Shown: positions 55,646 to 63,382 of the stretch, piece by piece | Numbering within the stretch: the first letter of the stretch is position 1 | Layout: the number at the start of each line of letters is the position of its first letter | Assembly: GCA_963831105.1 (NCBI GenBank) | Contig: CAWHOS010000008.1 | Location: forward strand, 186,001 to 250,000 | DNA length: 64,000 bases | Source: DATFQI01 sp963831105 | Lineage (GTDB): Bacteria; Actinomycetota; Thermoleophilia; Solirubrobacterales; Solirubrobacteraceae | Direction: 5' to 3' | Notes under the pieces: generated by a model | The model's database searches: none | What the model saw: only the letters and a program-made list of their open reading frames with translations | What the model was told of the DNA's origin: nothing | Program-made: the position numbers and the translations under genes

Positions 55646-58067
55646 GGCGTCGGGACCGGGGTCGCGGTCTCGGTGGCCGTCGGCGTCGGTGTCGGCGTCG
55701 CGGTGGCCGTCGGCGTCGGTGTCGTCGTCGCGGTGGCGTCGGCGTCGGCGTGGGGGTCGCCGTGGCGCTGCGGGGTCGCGCTCGCGTCCGGCGTGGCGGT
55801 CGCGTCCGGGGTCGCCGTCGGATGTCGGCGTCGGCGTCGCCTTCGGGTAGGTGATCCCGCTCTCGTCGAGCGCCTTGTTGATCGCGTCGCTGACCGCGTT
55901 GACCTGGTCGAGGACGTCGGCGGGCGGGTCGGACGTGTCGATCGCGTCGAGCTTCTGCAGCTCCTCGGTCAGCCGGCGCAGCAGCTCCTCGGACGGCGCG
56001 GACGTGACGCGAGATCGACGAGCTGCTTCGCGATCGCGGTCGTGATGCAGGCGGGGCAGTTGAGGTTGAGCGCCTCGGCGACGTTGATCGGCATGATCTT
56101 GTCGCTCTGGCCGACGACGAGCACGAGCTGGAAGGAGACCGCCAGCGTCGTGCAGGCCTTGCAGCTCGCGAGCGCGTAGGCGGAGTTCTCGTTGTCGACC
56201 GGCGGCGCCGTCCGTGACCGTGACCAGCGAGTAGGCGACGTCGTAGACGATGCCGCCGTCGGTGGTGTTGGTCGCGAGCGCCTGCGAGTCGCCCTCGCCG
56301 GGCTCGTCCGGCAGCGTGAACGGGAGCTGGGTGGCCGGGCCGGTCGGCGTCGACGGGGCGTCGGCGGCCGGCGGGGCGCCTCGCCGCGGCGGCGCGGCGC
56401 GCGCCGGCGGGCTGCCGGCGGCTCGTCGAGCGCCGGCGCCTTGCGGGCGTCGGGCGCTTCGGGGCTGACGAGGATCGTCGGCTTGTCGTCCTCGTCCTCG
56501 CCCTTGACGACGAACAGCGCCGGGTGCTCCTTGGTCGGGCCGCCGCGCGGGATCAGCGCCACCGCGAGGTGGCGGCCCGGCGCGAGCGGGCGCGGCGCGG
56601 CGACGCCCGCCGGGCGGGCCGCGGCGGCCGGGGCGCTGACGGTCTGGAAGGCGCTGACCAGCGTGCCGCCGTCGGTCGGGCGCACGGGCTGGTACTGGCC
56701 GGAGGGCCACCACGCCCAGGTGAGCAGCGCCGACCAGCCCGGCCGCCCCGGCGATCACGAGCGCCTGGCGCGGCGCGCTGGCCGTCGCTCCAGCCCCACG
56801 CCTTCTTGCCCGTCGAGGTGACCAGCCGCTGCATGATCAGCGTCACGCCCGAGCACCGGCAGCGCGAGCGCGAACAGGCGCGCGATCGAGGTCGCGCACG
56901 CCGAGCGACGTCCTGGTCGCCGGCATGCGCCGAGATCAGGCTGCGAGCCGCTCTCCCACGCCGAGGCGGCGAGCTTGGGGAACAGCAGGATCGCGCTGAA
57001 CGCCATCGCCAGCAGGATCGGGACGATGATCAGCACCCACGCCGTCACGAGCACGCGCGCCCAGCCCTTCAGCGCGGACGGCTCGCGCCGCTGCCACGGC
57101 AGCAGGCGCTTGAGCGTCGGGCCCATGTGCGCGTAGAGGTCCGGGACGCCGGTCGCGTCGGAGAGGATGTGGTAGCCGTCGGCGCGGATCACCGGCGAGA
57201 GGTTCTTGACGATCTCGAGCATCTGGACGGCGATCAGCAGCAGCAGCGCCTCGACGCCGGTCGCGAGCCAGACGCCGAGCGTGACCACGGCGACGAAGGC
57301 GTTGAAGTAGATGCCGCCGAGGTCGGTGCGCAGGCGGGCGCGCCGCGGCAGCCGGTAGGCGTCGGTGACGTCGGTGTAGAAGGCGGGCCAGACGAGGTAG
57401 ATGCCGGCGCCCATGCCGCCGGGCGGCCGCCGCCGTAGCGGCACGCCGCGGCGTGGCCGATCTCGTGGAACGCGGCCGAGGCGATCGTGAGCCCGAGGAC
57501 GAGCAGCAGCAGCTCCGGGCTTGTCGAACGCCTCGGCGGTGGCCGCCGCCACGCCCTTGTGGATCAGCACGAACCAGCAGACGGCGAGGAAGCCGACCAG
57601 GGCCGGGAGCAGCACCCACGGGCGGAACAGGAGCTCGAACGGCGCGCGTGATCGCGCCTGGTGACCTTCGGGTCGGTGAACGAGGACCTTCCAGCGCAGC
57701 GCGAGCAGCGGGTTCGACTGCGGCGGCGCCTTGTCCTCGTAGCCGGCGAGCAGGCCCTGCGCGGCGAGCTTCTCGGCGATCTTGACGACGTGCTCGGGCC
57801 CGAGCCTGCGCCCGAGCCGCTCCGACATCGCGGCGGCGAGCGCGTGCGACGTCGCGCTCGCCGTCGAGCTCCTCGAGCAGCCCGTACATGAGCGGCCCGA
57901 GCTGCACCATCTGCCCGTCGGCGCGGCGGGCGAGCCGCGCGCCGTCCTTGTAGCCCGAGCCGCTGACCTCGCCGAGCAGCTCGAGGCCCTCCGCGCGCGC
58001 GAGGGCGCGCGGAGGGTCCGAGGCGCCGATGCGGCCGCGCAGCGGGCCGGTCGACGGTCGCGCTCAT
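55642..58067 (-). CDS. PqqD-domain M50-type membrane zinc protease, frame breaks
   Basis: About 805 residues when the frames are joined. The N-terminus has a PqqD-like peptide-binding domain (VQLGPLMYGLLEELDGERDV to AEKLAAQGLLAGYEDKAPP). Membrane helices enclose the zinc site (FHEIGHAAACRYGG, HExxH) and VIRADGYHILSD (third-ligand Asp), as in site-2 proteases of the peptide-metalloprotease type. An extracytoplasmic C-terminal part follows (TTDGGIVYDVAYSLVTVTDG, ALASCKACTTLAVSFQLVLV, LNCPACITTAIAKQLV with paired CxxC), ending in a Thr-Pro-Ala repeat tail. Several breaks are wobble doublets, e.g. 57516-57517. It lies 22 bases below the repeat-protein gene, its likely substrate or partner; ATG 58067. 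Confidence 0.72.
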
Positions 58068-58089
58068 GCGACGTCCGACGCCGGCCGGG

Positions 58090-59126
58090 CTACTGCTCGA
58101 TGTCGGCGTTCTGCTCGGCGGTCGCCTCCGCCGAGACGTCGTCCAGGTTCTGGTGGATGTCGACCTGCTGGTCGGCCAGCGACTGCGCGACCGCGCCGTC
58201 GGAGCCGATGTTGGCCGCCACGGAGGCGTTGATCGGCGCGGCGACGTTGGCGTTGGCCGCCACGGCGCCCGCGACCGGCGCCGTGAGGTCGGCGTCCGCG
58301 TTGATGTCGACGTTCGCGTCGAGCAGGCTGCCGCCGTGAGCAGCGAGTCCGACGCCGCCGGTGACGCCGTCGACCGAGCCGCCGACGCCGCCGACCGCGC
58401 CGTCGCGCCGTCGACCGCGCCGGTCGCGCCGTCCACGGCACCCGGGACCGCGCCGTCGCGCCGTCGCACGCGCACCCGGCGACCGCGCCCGTCGCGCCGT
58501 CGACCGCGCCGCCGACCGCGCCGGTCGCGCCGTCGGTCACACCGCCGGCGCGCCGCCCGTGGCGCCGTCGACCACGCCGCGGCACCGCGCCGGTCGCGCC
58601 GTCGACGGCGCCCGGCACCGCGCCGGTCGCGCCGTCGACCGCACCGCCGACCGCGCCCGTGGCGCCGTCGACCACGCCGCGCCGTCGGCGCCCGCGCCGG
58701 CGTCGGTCGCGCCGCCGTGCCGGCGGCCGGCGGTGCGTCGGCCGCCGGAGCCGTCGTTGCCGGCGTCGACGACGTCGTTGCTCTGGTCGATCGTCGGCGT
58801 TCTGCGGCGCCGTCGCCTCGGCGCTGCCGCTGATGCCCTGGTCGATCGTGCCGTGCTGCTGCGAGATGGCGACGGCCTCGGCGTTGTCGCTGAGGAGGTT
58901 CGCGCTCGCCGCGGCCTCGATCGGCGCGGCGACGTTGAGGTTCGCCGCGACGGCGAGGTCGACCGGCGCCGCGAGGTCGAGCCCGAGGTCGACGTTCGCG
59001 TCGACGTTGAGCAGCGACATCACTTCCTTGTTGGGCAGCGCGGTCGCGCCCTCGGCCTCGATCTCGTCCATCGAGACCTGCTCGAGATCCTGATTCTCGC
59101 TGTGTACGGTCGAGCTCGTCGCCCAT
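58090..59126 (-). CDS. repeat surface protein with duplicated ANV-NVAAPI module, frame breaks
   Basis: About 345 residues when joined; ATG 59126 follows GGGAGC. It begins MGDELD and continues with ENQDLEQVSMDEIEAEGA after one break. Module 1 (LLNVDANVDLGLDLAAPVDL, NLNVAAPIEAAASANLLSDN, SAEATAPQNAD) is repeated near the C-terminus as module 2 (LDANVDINADADLTAPVAGA, NANVAAPINASVAANIGSDG, SAEATAEQNADIEQ). Between them are about nine copies of a GAVDGATGAV-like 10-11-residue unit. No signal peptide is visible. I do not recognise the family. The adjacent PqqD/M50 protease suggests that this is an exported and processed peptide-like protein. Confidence 0.65.
58375..58690 (-). repeat. tandem 33-base repeats encoding GAVDGATGAV units
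   Basis: About nine imperfect copies of a 30-33-base unit (core GTCGACGGCGCGACCGG on the coding strand) inside the repeat-protein gene. Units differ mainly at the last residues (GGAV, PGAV, PGVV, GGVT, AGAC). The high identity makes this spot prone to collapse or shift in assembly. Confidence 0.75.
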
Positions 59127-59256
59127 GGCCAGCTCCCATCGTTCTTGGCTCAGCGTTCGGGCCGGGTTATTCCCTGAGGCACGCCTGGAAACGGGCGATC
59201 GACACTCGTCGTTGACGCTCGCGCGGGACGGCGATCGCGGGCTTAGTGTCGCGCCG

Positions 59257-60523
59257 GTGAGGCCTGCGCGAGGGACCGCTCGCGGTGGAATCGCGATCGT
59301 CGGGGCGGGTCCTCGGGCCTCGTGGCCGCCAAGATTAAAAGTCACGCGACTCCGAGGCGGGCTTCGACGCGACGGTGTTCGGAAGGACGAGCGGGGAGCT
59401 CGGCGGCCAGTGGCAGCACGAGCGCGGCCCACAGCGGCGTGTGGCCGGGCATGCACACCAACACGAGCCGCGCGATGACCGCGTTCTCGGACTTCCCGGC
59501 GCCGGCCGAGCACGCGCTGCACCTAGCGGCCGAGCAGATCCACGCCTACCTCGCGGCCTACGCGAGCGCCTCCGGGGTCACAGGGCGCATCCGCTTCGGC
59601 ACGCCGGTCGGCGCGGTCCGGCGCCGGCTGGACGGTGGACGGAGAGCCGTTCGACGCGGTCGTGGTGTCGTCGGGACGCTTCCGGCGGCCGCGGCGTCCC
59701 CGACGCCGTTCGCGCGGCTTCGCGCGGCGAGCTGCTGCACGCGTTCGACTACCCGGGCGCCGGCCCGTTCCGCGACCGGCGCACGCTCGTCTACGGCAAC
59801 GGCATCAGCGGCCTGGAGATCGCGTCCGACCTCGCGCCGCACGTCGCCGGTCACCTCCGCCTTCCGCAAGCCGCGCTACGTGATCCAGAAGAACCTCGGC
59901 GGCGTCTCCTCCGACTGGCAGTGGTACACGCTCTTCGGCGCGCTGGAGCGGCGTCTGCTCGAGCCCGCCGAGTGGGCGGCCCGCCAGCGCGAGCGGATCC
60001 TGCGCGTCGCGGGCGACCCGGCCGGCTTCGGCGCGCCCGAGCCGAGTGAGGACCTGCGCGTGGCCGGCCTGTCGCTGTGCCAGGACTACCTCGAGCAGGT
60101 CCGCGACGGCAGCATCGCCTGCCGGCCGGAGATCGCAGCCGTCGAGGTGGACCACGGTCACCTTCGCGGACGGCTCGTCGGAGACCGTCGAGGCGATCGT
60201 CTGCGCGACCGGCTACGACCTCGACCTCCCCTATCTCCCGCGCGATGTCGCGGCCCTGCTCGGCGACGGCCCGGACCTCTACCAGCGCACCTTCCACCCC
60301 GACCTCCCCGGCCTCGGCGTGATCGGCCAGTTCCTCGCCCAGGGCCCGTACTTCCCGCTGCTCGAGCTGCAGGCGCGCTGGATCGTCGCGGTCTGGAGCG
60401 GAGAGGTCGCGCTGCCCTCCGACGCCGCGATGCGGCAGGTCATGGCCCGTCCGCGGCCGCCGCTGGACGCCCACAACGCGCTCGCCCTCACGCTCTCCGA
60501 GGAGCTGGGCGTCGCGCCCGAGC
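59257..60523 (+). CDS. flavin-containing monooxygenase (FMO/BVMO type), frame breaks, C-terminus replaced
   Basis: About 420 residues after joining. The FAD Rossmann motif is IAIVGAGP-SGLVAAK. FMO features follow: WPGMHTNTSRAMTAFSDFPA, a variant of the F-x-G-x3-H motif (FAGELLHAFDYPG), the second dinucleotide motif VYGNGISGLEIASDL, and VEAIVCATGYDLDLPYLP. It oxygenates an organic substrate with NADPH and O2. GTG 59257 is the likeliest start. Wobble doublets include 59848-59849. After LSEELGVAPEP the normal last 40-60 residues are missing and a Ku C-terminus follows in register. Confidence 0.7.
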
Positions 60524-60748
60524 CGCAAGGAGGTCGACGCGGCGGTCGAGCTGATCGAGTCGTTCTCCTGCGACTGGGACCCCTCCCGCTACGAGGACTC
60601 CTTCCAGAAGCGCCTGCGCAAGATCGTCAAGGCCAAGGGCAAGGGCCAGGAGATCGAGATCCCCGACGACGAGGGCGACCAGCCCTCGCCGGTGCCCGAC
60701 CTGATGGCCGCGCTCGAGCAATCGCTCGAGGAGGCGAAGTCGCGCTGA
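60524..60748 (+). pseudogene. C-terminal fragment of a Ku DNA-end-binding protein
   Basis: Seventy-four codons with no start of their own. VDAAVELIESFSCDWDPSRY, then KRLRKIVKAKGKGQEIEI and PVPDLMAALEQSLEEAKSR are the last part of bacterial Ku (the helix after the beta-barrel, and the tail). The beta-barrel and bridge of Ku are absent; instead the flavin monooxygenase precedes it, joined at 60524. Clean sequence resumes here. It is either a real deletion fusion or an assembly join. The Ku stop overlaps the next gene by CTGA, as if Ku had been the true upstream neighbour. Confidence 0.72.
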
Positions 60749-61116
60749 GCGTCTTCCGGGACGCCGAGCTCCGCTACCTGGCGGGCGGCCGCCAGCTCGG
60801 CCGGATCGCGACCGTCGGCGCCGACGGCACCCCGCACGTCGTGCCGGTCGCGTGGATCTACAACGCCGTGCGCGACACGATCGACATCGGAGGCCACGAG
60901 CTCGAGCGCACCAAGAAGTTCCGCGACGTCGCCCGCAGCGGCCGAGCCGCGATCGTCATCGACGACATCGCCGACACGGACCAGTGGCACCCGCGCGGCA
61001 TCGAGGTCCGAGGCCGAGGAGAGGCGATCGCCATGCCCACCCCGCTGATCCGCATCCACCCCGAGCGCATCGTCTCCTGGGGCCTCGAGCACGGCCGAAG
61101 CGCCCGAACGGTCTGA
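60745..61116 (+). CDS. PPOX-class FMN/F420-binding split-barrel protein, apparent CTG start
   Basis: A 123-residue protein of the pyridoxamine-phosphate-oxidase fold: FRDAELRYLAGGRQLGRIAT, VGADGTPHVVPVAWIY, KKFRDVARSGRAAIVIDD and GIEVRGRGEAI. Relatives start with M-S-V-F-x-D-A-E-L. Here the matching codon is CTG 60745 (CTG AGC GTC TTC), overlapping the Ku stop as CTGA; no ATG, GTG or TTG lies nearby in frame. It is probably an oxidoreductase using F420 or FMN; the substrate is unknown. Confidence 0.8.
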   Translation: MSVFRDAELRYLAGGRQLGRIATVGADGTPHVVPVAWIYNAVRDTIDIGGHELERTKKFRDVARSGRAAIVIDDIADTDQWHPRGIEVRGRGEAIAMPTPLIRIHPERIVSWGLEHGRSARTV

Positions 61117-61149
61117 ACCGCCGCGACGGCGGGCGACCTCAGAAGACGC

Positions 61150-62119
61150 TCAGGCGGAAGCGTGGTCGTACCGGTGCGCCTTCAGAGCCTGAAGGGTCTC
61201 GTCGTCGAGACCGGACCCGTCGCCCACCGCAGCGTTGCGCTCGACGTTGCCCACGGACCGCATGCCCGGGATGACGGTCGAGACCTCGGGCCGCGAGAGC
61301 ACGTAGCGCAGCGCCACCTCGGGCAGCTCCTCGCGCGAGATGCCCGAGGTCGTCGAGGATCGCCTGCACCCGCGCGTCGACCTTGTCCAGCGAGCGCCCG
61401 CCGCTGAAGTACTCGTTGCGGAAGTCCCCCTCGGGGAACGTCGAGTCGGCCGTGAGCCGGCCGGTCAAGGACCCCTCGTCGAACGGCACGCGCGCGATCA
61501 CGCCGACGTCGTTGCGCTCGCAGGCGGCCAGCAACTCGTCCTCGGGGGCCTGCTCGAAGACGTTGTAGATCACCTGCACGGTGTCCACGGACCCCGTCTC
61601 GATCAGCCGGACCGCGTTCGACGGCTGGAGGTCGTTGATCGAGACGCCGAAGAAGCGGATCTTCCCCTCGTCCTTGAGCGCCTGGATGCCCTCGAGCCAC
61701 GAACCGCGGCCGACCCACTCGTCGTTCCAGACGTGGAACTGCTGGACGTCCAGGACGTCCAGCCCGAGGTTGGTCAGCGTCCGCTCCGTCCACTTGCGCA
61801 CGTGGTCGGCCGGGAAGGCCTCGTCGGGGTCGTCGGTCCGCGCGGGCCACTCGAAGTTCTTCGGCGGGATCTTGCTCGCCACGACGATCCGCTCGTCGCG
61901 CTCGCGCACGACCTCGCCGACGAGCCGCTCGGAGTGCCCGTTGCCGTAGACCGCCGCGGTGTCGATGAAGTTCACGCCGAGGTCGATCGCGCGGTTGAGC
62001 GCGCGCAGCGACTCCTGGTCCTCCGCGCCGAGCCACATCGAGCCGCCGATGCCCCAGGCGCCATAGCCCACCTCGGAGACGCTCAAGCCCGTCCGGCCCA
62101 GCCTGCGCTCATTGATCAA
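61150..62119 (-). CDS. aldo/keto reductase, one frameshift
   Basis: A 323-residue (alpha/beta)8 NADPH reductase. LGRTGLSVSEVGYGAWGIGG, NFIDTAAVYGNGHSE (catalytic Asp and Tyr), VVASKIPPK (Lys) and VQQFHVWNDEW (His) give the tetrad; FGVSINDLQPSNAVRLIETG follows. At 61342-61343 a Gly codon reads as both ggg and ggc, shifting the frame; behind it the end is normal (ISREELPEVALRYVLSRPEV to LKAHRYDHASA) with stop TGA at 61150. It starts with TTG 62119, overlapping the transglycosylase stop by 11 bases. Confidence 0.85.
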
Positions 62120-62783
62120 GACCCAGCTCCCTCCGGTATTCCTGGCGGTAGCGGCCGCGCACCTCGAGCACCGAGGACACGTAGCTGCGCGTCTCGGGGA
62201 ACGGGATGTGCGTGGCCACCTCGAAGTCCTCGCCGCGCGCCGACGCCTCGCGGTACCACTCGTCGACCTTGCCCTCGCCCGCGTTGTAGGCGGCGAGCGC
62301 CAGCAGCTCGTTGCCGTGGTAGTGCTGGAGCAGGTAGCGCAGGTACCACGAGCCGTAGGCGATGTTGATCTGGGGCGTCGCCAGGTCGCCCTCCTCGAAG
62401 GCCGTGCCGCCCGACTTGCGCGCGATGTAGTCCGCCGTCGAGGGCAGGATCTGCATCAGCCCCTTGGCGCCCGCGTGCGAGGTCTGGTCCCGGAAGCGCG
62501 ACTCGACGTAGATCACGCCCGCGATCAGCGACGGGTCCAGGCCCTTGTCGGCCGCCTGCTGGCGGATGATGTCCTCGTGGCGCAGCGGGAGCGAGATCTC
62601 CTGCACCGCCTTGTCGGCGAACGGGCGCACGATCACGGCGAGCAGCACGCAGGAGGCCACGACCGCGAAGGCGAGCAGCATGAGCCGCCGGCGCACGATC
62701 TTGCGGCGGCGCTGGCGCTGGGCCTTGGAGGGCCTCTGCCGGGACCCCGCCGCCCGCGTCCGTGCCTGGGCCTGCGCGCTCAT
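62109..62783 (-). CDS. membrane-anchored lytic transglycosylase (SLT)
   Basis: A 224-residue protein. A basic cytoplasmic N-terminus (QRQRRRKIVRRR) and one helix (LMLLAFAVVASCVLLAVIV) precede an SLT domain: LDPSLIAGVIYVESRFRDQT with catalytic Glu, AGAKGLMQILPSTA, INIAYGSWYLRYLLQHYHGN and LALAAYNAGEGKVDEWY. It cleaves peptidoglycan from the membrane. ATG 62783 overlaps the coaE stop by 4 bases. Confidence 0.92.
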   Translation of the reverse strand: MSAQAQARTRAAGSRQRPSKAQRQRRRKIVRRRLMLLAFAVVASCVLLAVIVRPFADKAVQEISLPLRHEDIIRQQAADKGLDPSLIAGVIYVESRFRDQTSHAGAKGLMQILPSTADYIARKSGGTAFEEGDLATPQINIAYGSWYLRYLLQHYHGNELLALAAYNAGEGKVDEWYREASARGEDFEVATHIPFPETRSYVSSVLEVRGRYRQEYRRELGLDQ

Positions 62784-63382
62784 GGACTCAGCTTGGCAAG
62801 CACGTCAGACAAACGCGACTCCAGGTCAGCGATCGTGCCGGAGTTCGCGACGGCGAATGTCGCACGTTCCGCCTTCTCGTCCTGTGTGAGCTGCCGCGCG
62901 GTGCGCTCATCGACGGATTCGTGCCCGCGGGCGGCCGCCCGCTCACGCCGGATCTGCTCGTCGGCGACGATCGCGATCGTGGCGTCGAAGCCGTGGTCCA
63001 TGCCGGACTCGAACAGCAGCGGCACTTCGATGACCAGGGCCGGCGGCGCGGGTTCCCGCGCTGACTCGCGCTCGCGGAACTCGGCGATGCGGCGGCCGAC
63101 GCGCGGCCACAGCAGGCCCTCGAGGAAGCCGCGCTCGTCATCGGAGGCGAACGCGTGGCGCGCCACCGCGCCGCGGTCGACGGTCCCGCCGGGGGCGACC
63201 TCCTCGCCCCAGCGCTCGACCACGGCGTCGCGCACCTCGGGATCGCCGTAGAGCTCGTGGACGACGGCGTCCGTGGACAGCGTCGCGGCGCCGAGGCGCC
63301 CGAGCGCCGCCAGCGCCTCCGACTTCCCGGCGCCGATGCCGCCCGTCAGGCCGACGAACGGCGGACGGGCGTCCCCGCTCAG
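62780..63382 (-). CDS. coaE: dephospho-CoA kinase, apparent CTG start
   Basis: A 200-residue kinase for the last step of CoA synthesis. The P-loop is VGLTGGIGAGKSEAL, then LGAATLSTDAVVHELYGDPE (lid and substrate Asp), PALVIEVPLLFESGMDHGFD and VVADEQIRRERAAARG. The P-loop lies upstream of the first ATG/GTG/TTG in this frame (GTG 63235), so the protein must begin earlier. The only start near family length is CTG 63382 (CTG AGC GGG GAC), overlapping the rpsA stop as CTGA. CoaE complements the pantothenate genes at 17.6-20.1 kb. Confidence 0.93.
   Translation of the reverse strand: MSGDARPPFVGLTGGIGAGKSEALAALGRLGAATLSTDAVVHELYGDPEVRDAVVERWGEEVAPGGTVDRGAVARHAFASDDERGFLEGLLWPRVGRRIAEFRERESAREPAPPALVIEVPLLFESGMDHGFDATIAIVADEQIRRERAAARGHESVDERTARQLTQDEKAERATFAVANSGTIADLESRLSDVLAKLSP

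Larger units (their letters stand above)
52849..60527. other. segment with dense wobble-position base doubling
   Basis: Four unrelated loci (GH3, M50 protease, repeat protein, monooxygenase) are broken here every 30-150 bases, while dodecin and the last 250 bases of GH3 are clean. Where the intended protein is obvious, the extra base usually stands after the second base of a codon so that the codon ends in CG or GC. This looks like two alleles, with C or G at a synonymous site, both kept in the consensus. It is therefore treated as a sequence-quality segment and not as decay. Confidence 0.65.

Noticed and set aside
58375..58690. CRISPR-like array
   Set aside because: The repeats are contiguous 33-base coding units without unique spacers and keep one reading frame between lesions.
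52849..60527. A cluster of decayed pseudogenes
   Set aside because: Motifs of all four genes are preserved across every break, and the extra bases respect codon phase; unrelated neighbours would not decay in the same way.
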